Origin: JACKIC01 sp964392305
Lineage (GTDB): Bacteria > Planctomycetota > UBA1135 > UBA2386
NCBI GenBank assembly: GCA_964392305.1
Contig: CAYMPV010000019.1
Location: forward strand, 51,131 to 115,130
DNA length: 64,000 nt
Direction: 5' to 3'
Made by a program: the position numbers and the translations under genes. A model generated the notes under the pieces. That model worked only from the letters and a program-made list of their open reading frames with translations, searched no databases and was not told the DNA's origin. Positions 9,119 through 18,284 of this stretch are shown here, piece after piece; positions within the stretch are counted from its first letter, which is position 1, and every line of letters begins with the position of its first letter.

Positions 9119-10636
9119 ATGACCCTCAGCACCCTGACCCTGTCCTTCGCCCTGTTCCTGTGTCCGCAGGATCCCGGCGCCCGCTCCCTCGACATCGTCG
9201 AACTCAAGAACGGCGATCAACTCGAGGGCCGCGTCACCACGCAGCTCGACGGTTACGTCGAGATCGAGCTGCAAGCCGGCGCGACGATCGGTCTGAGCAT
9301 GGCGCAGATCGCCTCGATCAAGCTCGGCGCCGGCGCGGCGGCCCGCGAGGGCAAGGGGCCGATGCAACCGCGCAGCGAGTGGTTCGTGCTCTACGACGGC
9401 GAGGGCAAGTCGGTCGGCTGGATGCAGGCCGGGGTCGCCGTGGCCAGCGACGGCACGCTGACGATCAGCGAGGAATACGAGTTCCAGCAGGCACACCGCC
9501 GTTACCAGGTGACCTCGTTGTGCAAGGCCGACACGCACTTCGTGCCGCAGAGCTGCTACTTCCGCGAACGAATCAGCGAACCGCTGCTCGGCGTGTCCTT
9601 GGTCACCGGAGAGAACGTCGGCCAGGCCGACCGCGTCGTCGACGAACGCATCATCGAGGGTGTGTGCCAGGTTGATCACCTGCGTGTGCAGCAACTCGAC
9701 CACAGCGGCCGACGCGAGCGTGACCTGCCGTGGTCCGAACGGCATACCTTCCCGCTGCTGGCCCGCGCCATCGCGCGCCACACCGGCGCCGCGCTGCCGC
9801 AGACGACGATGTTCGACCCGGCCAACGACGAGATCGTCGTGCGCACGATCGACGCGGCCCGACCGCGCCGCATCACCTGGGACGGCAAGCCGCTCGAGAT
9901 CACCGAGTTCGCCGAGTCGTCCGCGACCGGTCGCAACAGCGTCTGGCTCGACGCCACCGCGCAGACCCTGCGTCGCGAACTCGCCGGTCCGGCCCTGGTC
10001 GCCGTGCGCAGCGAAGCGGATTCGGCGCGTCGCCTCGCCGGCGGGGTCTCGATCCCCAGCTCGTTCGCCATCGAGGCCGGCGGCACGTTTGCATGCTGGC
10101 GCCCGAACCCGTGTTGGAACGTCGTCGAGGAGGTGCCGGCTGGCCGCCTCGTGCTCAGCGGCCCCGTGCCGAACGCGAGCATCGCGATCACGCGTCTCGA
10201 TCACCTCGAGCCCGGCGCGTCGCTGGCCACTGCCGCCGACGCCGTCGGCAACTGGTTCCTGTTGCTGCACCCCGAACTGCGCTTCGAGAGCCGCAGTTCC
10301 ACCCAGATCAAGGGCAAGGACGCGATCCGTCTGTGCGCGAACGGCAAACACCTGCGTGCTACCGTCGACGTCGTGCCCCAGGAGGAACGGTTCCTGATCC
10401 TGGTCTGCATCGCCGATCGGCAGGTCTGGGACGAACTGCAGCCCGATTTCGATTTCGTCACCCGCTCGATCGAACTCGATGCCCAGGCGATCGAGCCCAA
10501 GCTGCAGGGACCGGTCAAGGGGCAGCAGGCGCGTGAGCGCACGCCATCGGGGCGGGCCGCGGAGCTGACGGTTCCGGTCAGCAAGCCGCAGCCGGTGCGC
10601 AAGCCGCCGCTGGTGCGCGTTCCCGACGACGGCTGA
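9119..10636 (+). CDS. Exported protein of unknown function
   Basis: I do not recognise a family. The 505-residue product starts with a short hydrophobic signal (TLSTLTLSFALFLC) and then a module of about 45 residues, DIVELKNGDQLEGRVTTQLD followed by alternating strands ending in MAQIASIKLG. A similar short N-terminal module opens the exported protein encoded at 31354-32508. The remainder is mixed alpha/beta with no catalytic motif; the last 50 residues are Pro/Lys/Arg-rich and probably disordered. It lies 51 bases after the membrane protein gene and converges with comM, whose stop is 14 bases downstream. Secretion is likely; function is unknown. Confidence 0.7.
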   Translation: MTLSTLTLSFALFLCPQDPGARSLDIVELKNGDQLEGRVTTQLDGYVEIELQAGATIGLSMAQIASIKLGAGAAAREGKGPMQPRSEWFVLYDGEGKSVGWMQAGVAVASDGTLTISEEYEFQQAHRRYQVTSLCKADTHFVPQSCYFRERISEPLLGVSLVTGENVGQADRVVDERIIEGVCQVDHLRVQQLDHSGRRERDLPWSERHTFPLLARAIARHTGAALPQTTMFDPANDEIVVRTIDAARPRRITWDGKPLEITEFAESSATGRNSVWLDATAQTLRRELAGPALVAVRSEADSARRLAGGVSIPSSFAIEAGGTFACWRPNPCWNVVEEVPAGRLVLSGPVPNASIAITRLDHLEPGASLATAADAVGNWFLLLHPELRFESRSSTQIKGKDAIRLCANGKHLRATVDVVPQEERFLILVCIADRQVWDELQPDFDFVTRSIELDAQAIEPKLQGPVKGQQARERTPSGRAAELTVPVSKPQPVRKPPLVRVPDDG

Positions 10637-10650
10637 TGGGGTGCGGCGCG

Positions 10651-12204
10651 TCATGGCGCGCCGAACACGCGGTTGTCCTGACCGCGCAGTGCGGCGGCCT
10701 CGAACACGTCGACGTCTTCGATCGCGGCGCGGTCGTCGAGGTCGGCCAGGGTGCGGGCCAGACGCAGCAACCGCACGCGTCCCCGGCCGGTTTCGTGCCG
10801 TTGCCGCAGCACTTCGTCGACCAGGCGCAGAGTGCCCTCCGCTGCGTCGCAGGCCCGCAGCAGCGCATCGCCGTCCAGCCAGGCGTTGCCGCGGTCGAAC
10901 TTGCGGTGGCCGCTCCTGGCGTGGTTGCGCCGTCGGTGGTGTTGCCGCGCACGGGCCGTGAGCACACGCTGTCGCCAGTGGTTGGTGTTCCCGTCAGGCT
11001 CGGGTGGGCCGCGCAACTCGGCGGGGTCGAGTGCCGGGACTTCGGCCCGCAGATCGATGCGGTCGAGCAACGGGCCGGACAACCGTGCCCGATAGCGCAA
11101 CACCGCGGCCGGCGTGCAGCGGCACGGGCGATGGCGATGGCCGACGTAGCCGCACGGGCAGGGGTTCATGGCGGCGACCAGCAGGAACGACGCCGGCATG
11201 GTCACCGTGCGTTGGGCCCGTCCAACGGTGACGGTGCCGTCCTCGAGTGGCTGCCGCAGCGCCTCGAGCGCGTCGCGGCGGAACTCCGGCAGTTCGTCGA
11301 GGAACAGCACGCCGCAGTGCGCCAGGGTGACTTCACCGGGACGCACCTCGGCGCCGCCGCCGAGCAGGCTGGTGGTCGAGCTGGTGTGGTGCGGCGCTCG
11401 GAAGGGTCGCGTGTCGGCGTTCGGCAGGCACAGGCCCGCCGCGGCGTGCGTCTGCAGGATCTCGAGGCGCTCGGTTGGTGACGGTGGCGGCAACAGGCCC
11501 GGCAGGCGACGCAACAGCGCGCTCTTGCCGGTGCCGGGCGGTCCGACGAACAGCAGGTTGTGGCCCCCGGCCGCCGCGACCGCGAGAGCCCTCTTGGCTG
11601 TCGGCAGACCGCGCAGATCTGCGAGGTCGGGCACCGTCGTGGTGATCGGCGGATCGATCGTCGGTGTGGGTGGCAGGTCCCGGTGCCCGCCGAGCCAGTG
11701 GATCGCGTCGGCGAGGGTGGTGGTGGCGTGCACGGGCAACCCCTCGACCACCTGGCACAACGCCGCATCCTGCGGGCTACACAACAGGCCGCGGGCGCCC
11801 GCGGCGCGCGCAGCGAGCGCGACGCTGACCGCGCCGCGCGCCGGCAGCACGTGACCGCGCAGCGAGATCTCTCCAAACGCGAACAGGCCGCGGCAACGTT
11901 CGGGTGCGAACAGGCCGCCGGCGCCAGCCAGCGCGAGCGCCAACGGCAGGTCGAAGCCGCTGCCCTGCTTGCGCAGCGCCGCTGGCGCGAAGTTCACGGT
12001 GGTGATGCCGCGCGGCTGCGGCAGGCCGAGCGCGAAGAACGCCTGCAGCACGCGGTGGTAGGCCTCGCGCACGCAGGCGTCGACGAGGCCCAGCAAGCGC
12101 GGTGTGCCGTCGCTGGCGTGGCGCGTGGTCGCTTCGACGGCCACGGGCACGGCGTCGACGCCCAACACGAGCCCGCAGCCGATGGTGATGGTCGCTGTGT
12201 CCAC
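10651..12204 (-). CDS. comM: YifB/ComM-family Mg-chelatase-like AAA+ ATPase
   Basis: The 517-residue product has the ComM/YifB size and domain order. An N-terminal Lon-protease-like (ChlI) fold contains PRGITTVNFAPAALRKQGSG and LPLALALAGAGG. The AAA+ module has Walker A VGPPGTGKSALLRRLPG and Walker B GVLFLDELPEF, and a C-terminal Mg_chelatase_C domain follows. The Cys-rich NPCPCGYVGHRHRPCRC segment and LLDRIDLRAEVP (sensor region) are typical. ComM is a hexameric helicase that promotes branch migration during integration of transforming DNA, although many bacteria carry it without known competence. The start is GTG at 12204, with AAGG (12211-12214) six bases upstream and the conserved N terminus beginning there. 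It is transcribed divergently from the Rpn nuclease gene. Confidence 0.9.
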   Translation of the reverse strand: MDTATITIGCGLVLGVDAVPVAVEATTRHASDGTPRLLGLVDACVREAYHRVLQAFFALGLPQPRGITTVNFAPAALRKQGSGFDLPLALALAGAGGLFAPERCRGLFAFGEISLRGHVLPARGAVSVALAARAAGARGLLCSPQDAALCQVVEGLPVHATTTLADAIHWLGGHRDLPPTPTIDPPITTTVPDLADLRGLPTAKRALAVAAAGGHNLLFVGPPGTGKSALLRRLPGLLPPPSPTERLEILQTHAAAGLCLPNADTRPFRAPHHTSSTTSLLGGGAEVRPGEVTLAHCGVLFLDELPEFRRDALEALRQPLEDGTVTVGRAQRTVTMPASFLLVAAMNPCPCGYVGHRHRPCRCTPAAVLRYRARLSGPLLDRIDLRAEVPALDPAELRGPPEPDGNTNHWRQRVLTARARQHHRRRNHARSGHRKFDRGNAWLDGDALLRACDAAEGTLRLVDEVLRQRHETGRGRVRLLRLARTLADLDDRAAIEDVDVFEAAALRGQDNRVFGAP

Positions 12205-12303
12205 ATCGTGCCTTGTGGTGCGAATGGATCGGAAATGACACGCGCGCCGCGAAGTCGCCGTGATGCACAGGGCCGCGCGGGCACAGAGCAGGCGGAGAGA
12301 TCC

Positions 12304-13377
12304 GTGGTCAAAGACGCGCACGATGCCCTGTTCCGCTTCACGTTCGCGCAGCCCGAGCACGCCGCAGCATTGTTGCGCTCGATCCTGCCGCGGCGGATCG
12401 CCAAGGCGATCGATTGGGCAACGCTGCGGCCGTTGCCCGGCACGCAGATCGATCGGCGCCTGCGTCGGCAACAGAGTGATCTGTTGTTCACGGCGCGCGC
12501 CGGTCGACGCACGGTGCGCATCTACGTGGTCTTCGAGCACAAGTCGCGCCATGAGTCCTGGGCGGTCGTGCAGATGCTCGGTTACGTGGTCGGTCTCTGG
12601 CGTGACCTGCTGCGCCGTCGGCCGCGCCTGCGCCGCCTGCCGCCCGTGATCCCCGTGTTGTTCCACCATGGCCCTCGTCGCTGGTCCGCAGCGACCGAGC
12701 TCGATGGTCTGTTCGACCTCGATGGCCTGTCGGCGGGCGCCAGCTCGTGGCTACGGACGCTGCAGCCGAAGTTCCGCATGGTCGTGTGCAGTCTCGCCGA
12801 CTGCACGCATGATCAACTGCGCGCCATGTCGTTGACGCTGCTCGGCAAGGTGACCCTCGCGGCGTTGCAGCTCCTGCCCGGCGCGCCGGCCGAGCGAGTG
12901 CTCGAGGCGGTTGCCGACTGGGCGCTGCTGTTGCGCGAACTGCTGCGGGCACCATCGGGGGAGGAGGCCCTTGCTGCTCTGGCGAACTACGTTTTCATTA
13001 CCACACCGGTCGATCACGAGGCGCTGATCGAAGTCGTTGCGACACGGGTGGGCGCCGAGGAGTCCAAGATCATGAAGACTGCAGCTGCGAGATTGCATGC
13101 GCTTGGCCGCGCCGAAGGCAAGGCAGAAGGCAAGGCCGAGGGCAAGGCAGAGGGCAAGGCAGAGGGCAAGGCAGAAGGCAAGGCCGAAGGACTGGCCGAG
13201 GGCTACGTCGCCGGGCGCGCCGAGCTGCTACTGCACCTGTTGTTGGCCAGGTTCGGCGAAGTGCCGGCCGCGATTCGGGATCGCATCCTCGCGGCATCCC
13301 TGTCGGAGCTCGATTGCTGGGCGCTGCGTTGCCTCGATGCGAACGCGCTCGAGCAGGTGTTCGCCGACGATGCCTGA
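12304..13377 (+). CDS. Rpn-family PD-(D/E)XK nuclease (YhgA-like 'putative transposase')
   Basis: The 357-residue protein opens with VKDAHDALFRFTFAQPEHA, the usual beginning of Rpn/YhgA proteins. The PD-(D/E)XK core is visible as QSDLLFTA (catalytic Asp) followed by VVFEHKSR (the E-x-K pair). Rpn proteins are DNA endonucleases linked to recombination and, in recent work, to phage defence; the old transposase label is misleading. Near residues 270-297 there are seven consecutive AEGK units, a tandem repeat common in this family and likely an unstable linker or coiled region. GTG at 12304 is chosen because GGAGAGA (12294-12300) precedes it at good spacing; an ATG at 12235 would add 23 residues. 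No inverted repeats flank it, so there is no sign that it sits in a mobile element. Confidence 0.82.
   Translation: MVKDAHDALFRFTFAQPEHAAALLRSILPRRIAKAIDWATLRPLPGTQIDRRLRRQQSDLLFTARAGRRTVRIYVVFEHKSRHESWAVVQMLGYVVGLWRDLLRRRPRLRRLPPVIPVLFHHGPRRWSAATELDGLFDLDGLSAGASSWLRTLQPKFRMVVCSLADCTHDQLRAMSLTLLGKVTLAALQLLPGAPAERVLEAVADWALLLRELLRAPSGEEALAALANYVFITTPVDHEALIEVVATRVGAEESKIMKTAAARLHALGRAEGKAEGKAEGKAEGKAEGKAEGKAEGLAEGYVAGRAELLLHLLLARFGEVPAAIRDRILAASLSELDCWALRCLDANALEQVFADDA
13111..13194 (+). repeat. 12-bp in-frame tandem repeat, 7 units, encoding AEGK
   Basis: Seven consecutive 12-base units of the form GC(C/A)GA(A/G)GGCAAG lie inside the Rpn-family gene. Copies differ only at wobble positions. 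Being a multiple of three, unit gain or loss would change linker length without a frameshift. Confidence 0.9.
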
Positions 13378-13410
13378 GTGCGGCGGCTCGCTGGTCAGCC
13401 GTTCGGCCGT

Positions 13411-14973
13411 TCACCAATCGGTGGCAGCAGCTGCCGCAGCGAGCGCTGCGATCTCGTGCGCCACCTGCCGGGCATCCGCGATGGTCAGGTTCGGCACGCG
13501 GGTCGGCGACCCGCCGGCGACGTAGATCGTCAGCTCGGCGAGACCGAGCAGCAGCGCCAGCGGGCCTTGTTGCACGACCACGGCCTGCACCTTGGCGGTG
13601 GGCACGTAGGCGAGGTAACGACCGACGATGCCGTGGCGCAACGCGAAGAAGCGTGGACTCACGGCCAGGCCGAGGTTGCGGTAGGTCAGCACGCCGAGCA
13701 CGAACCAGGTCGGCACGAGCAACAACGCGAACAACGCACCCGCACCCGACGACGACCAGAAGATCGCGACCGCCAGCCCGGCGAGGATCACACCCTGCAG
13801 GGTCGTGCGCAGCACCAGCCGCGGTGAGCCGCTCCGCCACGCGAACGCGGTGTTCTCGATACCCGGCAGCAGCGCCGGCAGGACCCCGTCGGTGACGGGC
13901 AGCCTGGCGAGTGGCACGACGACGTCCCAGCCGCCGGCGTTGTCTTCACCCTGGGCGCGGCTGCCGCCGGCCGAGTCGGCCTTGATCACGGCCAGACCGA
14001 GCAGGCGGCGCAGCCACGGTTGTTCGACGGTGACGCGCTGGATGCGTTCGAGGGGCAGGGTCTTGCTGCGCGTGGTCAAGAGGCCGAACCGCCGCTGCAG
14101 CACCGTGCCGCGCAGGGTCAGCGAGAAGCCGTGGAACTGCACGAGGTTGCCGAGTGTGGCCGTGGCGACGCCGAAGGCCATCACCGCCAACAGCAGGCTC
14201 GCGACCAGCGCCACCAGCACCAGCGGCGAGAACTGCGCCAGCCACTGTCGCGCCGAGCCGGCGAGGCCTTCGAGCTGGCTCGCGAAGCCGAGTTGTTGGG
14301 CCAGCTGCAGCGCGGCGAAACCCGTGACCACGAACGCCGAGAGGCGCAGGTCGGTGAGGCCCCGCAACAGCAGGTCGCTGGTGGTGCTGCGGTGCACCAG
14401 GTACTCGGGCTCGGGCGCGGCGGCAGCTTCGGCCGGCGGTGGCGGCGTGGGTTCCCCGGCGGCGGTCGTCACCGGCGTTGCCTGCAGGCGGTTGCGGCGC
14501 GCCTCGAGCAGCACTTCACGCAGGTGGTCCGCGTCAAGCCGCGACAGTGCGTCGAAGCGGGCTTCGACGCCGCGCCCCGAAGCCGTCTCGACGAGAACCA
14601 CGGTCAGGCCGAGCAATCGGCGCAGGATCGTCGACTCGAAGCCGAGGTCCTGGATGCGATCGAGCGGGATGCGGCGCTCCTGGCGTTCGAGGATGCCTTC
14701 ACGAATGCGCAGCTCGTCGCTGGTCAGCACGTACTCGAGGGTCAGGTAACGCGCCAACGAGGTGCCCAGACGGATCAAGAACAGCACGCCCGCGGCAACC
14801 AGCAGCCACAGGTGCTGCGTCACCAGCCCGAAGATGGCCAGGAACAGCACCTGCTGCACCGCGTCGAGGAGGCGCAGCAACAGCACCAGCGGATGCAGGT
14901 GGCCACGGGCCAGCACCGGCGCGGCGGCAGGCGGCGCAAAGCTCGGCTCGCCGGCTTCAGAGTCGTCCGTCAC
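13411..14973 (-). CDS. Bacterial PH-domain (bPH2) membrane protein, YdbT-like
   Basis: The 520-residue membrane protein has repeated cassettes of paired transmembrane helices followed by a bacterial PH (DUF304/bPH2) domain. These can be read at YVLTSDELRIREGILERQER with RIPLDRIQDLG, and again at LTLRGTVLQRRFG with KTLPLERIQRVTVEQPWLRR. A third copy lies near the C terminus (YLAYVPTAKVQAVVVQQGPL). This is the layout of Bacillus YdbT, which works with YdbS and has been linked to bacteriocin resistance; the mechanism is not known. The GTG start lies inside the 3' end of the YdbS-like gene (17-base overlap), so the two are translationally coupled. The Ala/Pro-rich insertion around residue 185 is probably a flexible linker. 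Confidence 0.85.
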   Translation of the reverse strand: MTDDSEAGEPSFAPPAAAPVLARGHLHPLVLLLRLLDAVQQVLFLAIFGLVTQHLWLLVAAGVLFLIRLGTSLARYLTLEYVLTSDELRIREGILERQERRIPLDRIQDLGFESTILRRLLGLTVVLVETASGRGVEARFDALSRLDADHLREVLLEARRNRLQATPVTTAAGEPTPPPPAEAAAAPEPEYLVHRSTTSDLLLRGLTDLRLSAFVVTGFAALQLAQQLGFASQLEGLAGSARQWLAQFSPLVLVALVASLLLAVMAFGVATATLGNLVQFHGFSLTLRGTVLQRRFGLLTTRSKTLPLERIQRVTVEQPWLRRLLGLAVIKADSAGGSRAQGEDNAGGWDVVVPLARLPVTDGVLPALLPGIENTAFAWRSGSPRLVLRTTLQGVILAGLAVAIFWSSSGAGALFALLLVPTWFVLGVLTYRNLGLAVSPRFFALRHGIVGRYLAYVPTAKVQAVVVQQGPLALLLGLAELTIYVAGGSPTRVPNLTIADARQVAHEIAALAAAAAATDW

Positions 14974-15457
14974 CGCGCATCTGCACGATGCGATCGCGCA
15001 GCTCCTGGGCTCGGGCCAGCGACAGACCGGGCACCCGGAACGATGAGCCCTCGTTGCCGGCGGTGAACACGATCAGCGTGGCCAGGCCGAACAGGCGCTC
15101 GATCGGGCCGCGCAGCAGGTCGACGTGTTGCATGCGCCGCACGGGTACGGCGCGTTCTTCCACGAACAGGATGCCGTAGCGCAGCAGCAGCAGGTCGCCC
15201 AGGAAGCCGTAGCGCCAGCGCGCGTAGGTCAACGGCGGCAGCAACAGCGCCATGGCGGCGAACCCCAGGCACGCGCCGAGCAGCACGTTCTCGTAGGTCG
15301 ACGACCAACCGCTCCAGTGTTCGTGCAACAGCGGCCGTGCGACGAACCACAGCAGGCCGCCGAGGAACAGTGCGCCCAGACCGTCCGAGATCACCCAATA
15401 GCCGACGACCCGCGCCTGCAGGCGGTCGGTGGGAACGGGTGGGGGCGCGGCGTCCAT
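14957..15457 (-). CDS. Bacterial PH-domain (bPH2) membrane protein, YdbS-like
   Basis: The 166-residue product has two hydrophobic segments (LGALFLGGLLWFVARPLL and VLLGACLGFAAMALLLPP) followed by one bPH2 domain (LLLLRYGILFVEERAVPVRR, then QHVDLLRGPIERLFGLATL). It is the short partner of the YdbS-YdbT pair and precedes it in the transcript with a 17-base overlap. ATG at 15457 is taken as start; a GTG nine codons upstream is equally possible, as neither has a convincing ribosome site. It is thought to form a membrane complex with the long partner. Confidence 0.82.
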   Translation of the reverse strand: MDAAPPPVPTDRLQARVVGYWVISDGLGALFLGGLLWFVARPLLHEHWSGWSSTYENVLLGACLGFAAMALLLPPLTYARWRYGFLGDLLLLRYGILFVEERAVPVRRMQHVDLLRGPIERLFGLATLIVFTAGNEGSSFRVPGLSLARAQELRDRIVQMRGDGRL

Positions 15458-15534
15458 GTCGCGAGCGTGTACGACCGGGCGCACGCTTGCAACAGAGGGC
15501 TTGCGGGTCCGATGCGGTCAGCCCAACGCCGCGT

Positions 15535-16626
15535 TCAGCGCACCGCGAAGGTGGCGACGACCTGCGCCAGCTGCGCGACCTGCGAAGTGGTCTCGGCGGC
15601 GGTGTTGGCGAGCGACTGCGAGTCTTCGGCGTTGCGCTGGGTGACGTTGTTGACCTCGTCGAGGCCGCGCGTGATCTGGGTGATGCCGCTGGACTGTTCG
15701 CGCGTACTGGTCGCGATCTGCTCCATCAGGCCGTTGACCTTGGCCGTGGTGCTGACGATCTCCCGCAGCACGCCATCGACCTCCTCGGAGATCTGGCTGC
15801 CGCGCTGCGCGCGCTGGCTCGCTTCGCTGATCAGCGTCGAAGTGTTCTTGGCGGCTTCGGCGCTGCGCTGCGCCAGGTTGCGCACCTCTTCGGCGACGAC
15901 GGCGAAACCCTTGCCGGCTTCGCCGGCGCGCGCCGCTTCGACGGCCGCGTTGAGCGCCAGCAGGTTCGTCTGGAAGGCGATGTCGTCGATCACCTTGATG
16001 ATGCGTGAGATCTCGTTGCTCGAGGTCTGGATCTGGCCCATCGCCTCGACCATGCGCTGCATCGCCGACGAACCCTTGGTCGCCGAGGTCTCCGCGCCGC
16101 GCGCCAGCTCGTTGGCCTGTTGGGCGTTGGTGGCGCTGCCCTGCACGACCTGAGCCATCTCTTCGAGTGCGGCGCTGATCTCCTGCATCGACGCGGACTG
16201 GTCCGAGGCGCCGCTGGCGACGTTCTGGCTGTTCTGGAAGAACCGCTCGACGCCTTCCTGGATCTGCTCGGTGCAGCGGGTGACGTCGGTCACCATGCCG
16301 CGCACCTTGGCGACGAACTCGTTGAGGCTGGTCGCCAGCTGGCCCGCTTCGCCCGGCGCGTTCGTATCGAAGGTGGTGTCGAGGTTGCCCTTGCCCATGG
16401 TCATCGCCTGCAGGCCGTCGAGCACCTTGCCGATGCCGGCGCCGCCGCGACCGCGGTAGAACGCCGCGCCGAGGCTGCCCACTGCGGCGAACCCACACAG
16501 CGACAGCAGCGCCAGATGGCCGGTGGGACCGAAGGCGGGCCACGCCACGGTCGTCGCGAGGGCGACCGGTGCGACTGCCGTTGCGGTGGGGACGAGAGCC
16601 GTGCGGAGCAGTTGCGTGACGTTCAT
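15535..16626 (-). CDS. Methyl-accepting chemotaxis protein
   Basis: The 363-residue chemoreceptor has two adjacent hydrophobic helices near the N terminus (residues about 8-30 and 36-58) with almost no periplasmic sensing domain between them, then a HAMP-like linker and the long cytoplasmic four-helix hairpin. The invariant hairpin tip is unmistakable: DDIAFQTNLLALNAAVEAAR followed by AGEAGKGFAVVAEEVRNLA. It should couple to CheW and CheA, but no che gene is present in the window. The lack of a ligand domain suggests sensing through the membrane, through energy state, or through a partner protein. ATG at 16626 gives the hydrophobic segments at the very N terminus. It is divergent from the serine hydrolase gene. 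Confidence 0.92.
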   Translation of the reverse strand: MNVTQLLRTALVPTATAVAPVALATTVAWPAFGPTGHLALLSLCGFAAVGSLGAAFYRGRGGAGIGKVLDGLQAMTMGKGNLDTTFDTNAPGEAGQLATSLNEFVAKVRGMVTDVTRCTEQIQEGVERFFQNSQNVASGASDQSASMQEISAALEEMAQVVQGSATNAQQANELARGAETSATKGSSAMQRMVEAMGQIQTSSNEISRIIKVIDDIAFQTNLLALNAAVEAARAGEAGKGFAVVAEEVRNLAQRSAEAAKNTSTLISEASQRAQRGSQISEEVDGVLREIVSTTAKVNGLMEQIATSTREQSSGITQITRGLDEVNNVTQRNAEDSQSLANTAAETTSQVAQLAQVVATFAVR

Positions 16627-16740
16627 TGGGCCTGACACCTGGTACCCGGGTATCGGCTCGTGGAGGGTCTGGCATTGAGGCCGGCGCCGCCGTGGTGCGC
16701 CGCTGGCCACATCGCCACCGGAGCGTAGACTCGGCGACCG

Positions 16741-17862
16741 ATGAAGCCCGGAACGCTGCTGTCACCGCGCCTCGCCGCGGTTCTCCTGTGCGGTTCGTGG
16801 ACGGGGTTGCTCGCGCAGGCCGGGCCGGCGACCGAACCCTCGTTCGCGCCGGCCATTCGCGCCGCGGTGACTGCCCAGCAACTGCGCGATCGCATCCCGG
16901 GCCTGTCGTGCGCGGTGGGCGTGGCGGGCGAAGTCGTGTTCGCCGAGGGCTTCGGCGTCGCCGACCTCGAGAACGACGTGCCGGCGACCGCCGCGACGGT
17001 CTACCGCCTGGCGTCGATCAGCAAACCGATCACCGCGGTGGCTGCGATGTTGTTGGTCGAGCAGGGCCGGTTGGACCTCGATGCCGACGTGCACACGTTG
17101 GTGGCGGCGTGGCCGCAAAAGCCCTGGCCGGTGACGACCCGGTTGCTGCTCGGTCACCAGGCCGGTGTGCGTCACTACAAGCCGCGCGAGGGTGAGGTCA
17201 CCGAGCACTATGCGAGCCAGACCGCGGCGCTGGTGCGCTTCGCCGACGATCCGCTGCTGCACCAGCCGGGCACCGCCTATCGCTACAGCACGTTCGGCTT
17301 CAACCTGGTCGGGGCCGTGGTCGAACAGGCTTCGGGGCAGACTCTCGCCGCGTACGTGCACGAGCACATCGCGGCGCGCTGCGGTGCGGGGACGCTGCAG
17401 GACGACGACGTGCGCCGCATCGTCGTCGGCCGCGCCGCGGGCTACGTCCGGCGCGGCGACGCGCTGCACAACAGCGCCCTGATGGACAGCAGCTACAAGC
17501 TGGGCGGCGGTGGCTTCGTCTGCTCGGCGCCCGACCTGGTGCGCTTCGGCAACGCGCTGCTCGCGGGCCAGCTGCTGCGGCCGGCGACGCTCGAGACGAT
17601 GTGGACCGCGGGCAAGCTGCAAGACGGCAAGGGCACCGGCTACGGGCTGGGGTTCGGTGTCGGTGAGCGCGACGGCCGGCGCGTGGTCTCACACTCGGGT
17701 GCCCAGTCCCAGGTCAGCACGATGCTCTACATGCTTCCGGAACAGCGCATCGTGGTGGTGGTGCTCGCGAATCTCGAAGGCGTCAAGCTGGCCGGGCTGG
17801 CTGCCGGGCTCGCCGCAACCGTGGCGGCATCGGGGCGAAATGCCACGAACGGTGGGCGCTGA
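16741..17862 (+). CDS. Exported beta-lactamase-family serine hydrolase
   Basis: The 373-residue protein carries a signal peptide (LAAVLLCGSWTGLLAQA) and a class C beta-lactamase/penicillin-binding fold. The catalytic SxxK tetrad is S-I-S-K at residues 92-95 (YRLASISKP). The second motif is YRYSTFGFN (Y-S-T in the place of Y-x-N), and the third is a His-Ser-Gly triad in VVSHSGAQSQ. LLLGHQAGVRHY resembles the conserved LLTHTSG region with changes. This family includes esterases, D-aminopeptidases and carboxypeptidases as well as beta-lactamases, so antibiotic hydrolysis should not be assumed. It probably acts in the periplasm or outside the cell. Confidence 0.88.
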   Translation: MKPGTLLSPRLAAVLLCGSWTGLLAQAGPATEPSFAPAIRAAVTAQQLRDRIPGLSCAVGVAGEVVFAEGFGVADLENDVPATAATVYRLASISKPITAVAAMLLVEQGRLDLDADVHTLVAAWPQKPWPVTTRLLLGHQAGVRHYKPREGEVTEHYASQTAALVRFADDPLLHQPGTAYRYSTFGFNLVGAVVEQASGQTLAAYVHEHIAARCGAGTLQDDDVRRIVVGRAAGYVRRGDALHNSALMDSSYKLGGGGFVCSAPDLVRFGNALLAGQLLRPATLETMWTAGKLQDGKGTGYGLGFGVGERDGRRVVSHSGAQSQVSTMLYMLPEQRIVVVVLANLEGVKLAGLAAGLAATVAASGRNATNGGR

Positions 17863-17918
17863 CTTCCCCCGATCGCACCCAGAGCCCACAATGGCCACCC
17901 CACGACCCCGCTGAACCG

Positions 17919-18284
17919 ATGCACATCCGCACCTTCGCCCTGCTCCTTTCGTCGTTCCTGTTCGCCGCCTGCAGCCACCACCCGCTCGAAGGCGGGTTTT
18001 CGCAGCAGGTTTCGGGTGACGGCAAAGGCGCACACGCCGAGTTCGACGTCAGCAGCAACAAGTTCATGCTGCACACCGCGCCCGATGCCGAGGGCCACCA
18101 CGATCACGTCGACGGTTCCTACACGTTCGACGCCGCCACCGGCGCGGTGACCGTGAACGCGGCGCTGATGGGCGACAAGAAACCCGCGGTCTGGACCGGC
18201 AAGCTCAGCGGCGACGATCTGGAGCTGAGCGCTGGCACCGACAAGTTGGTGTTCAAGCGCGGCGGCGCCGCGCACGGCCACTGA
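17919..18284 (+). CDS. Small putative lipoprotein of unknown function
   Basis: The 121-residue protein begins with a classical lipoprotein signal (RTFALLLSSFLFAACS), with lipidation expected at Cys18. The mature part is rich in His, Asp and Lys (GHHDHVDGSYTFDA), mostly short strands, and resembles small periplasmic beta proteins without matching one I can name. It lies 56 bases after the serine hydrolase and in the same direction. The His-Asp cluster might bind metal; that is speculation. Confidence 0.72.
   Translation: MHIRTFALLLSSFLFAACSHHPLEGGFSQQVSGDGKGAHAEFDVSSNKFMLHTAPDAEGHHDHVDGSYTFDAATGAVTVNAALMGDKKPAVWTGKLSGDDLELSAGTDKLVFKRGGAAHGH

Noticed and set aside
6755..10654. A 1299-codon open frame on the minus strand
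   Set aside because: It is antisense to the SLC13, membrane glycosyltransferase-like and exported-protein genes, which have clear family motifs or signal peptides. Its product is Arg/Gln-rich low complexity, as expected for the reverse of high-GC coding sequence.
12304..13377. A transposable element
   Set aside because: Rpn proteins have been labelled transposases, but no terminal inverted repeats, target duplication or other mobility genes flank this gene.
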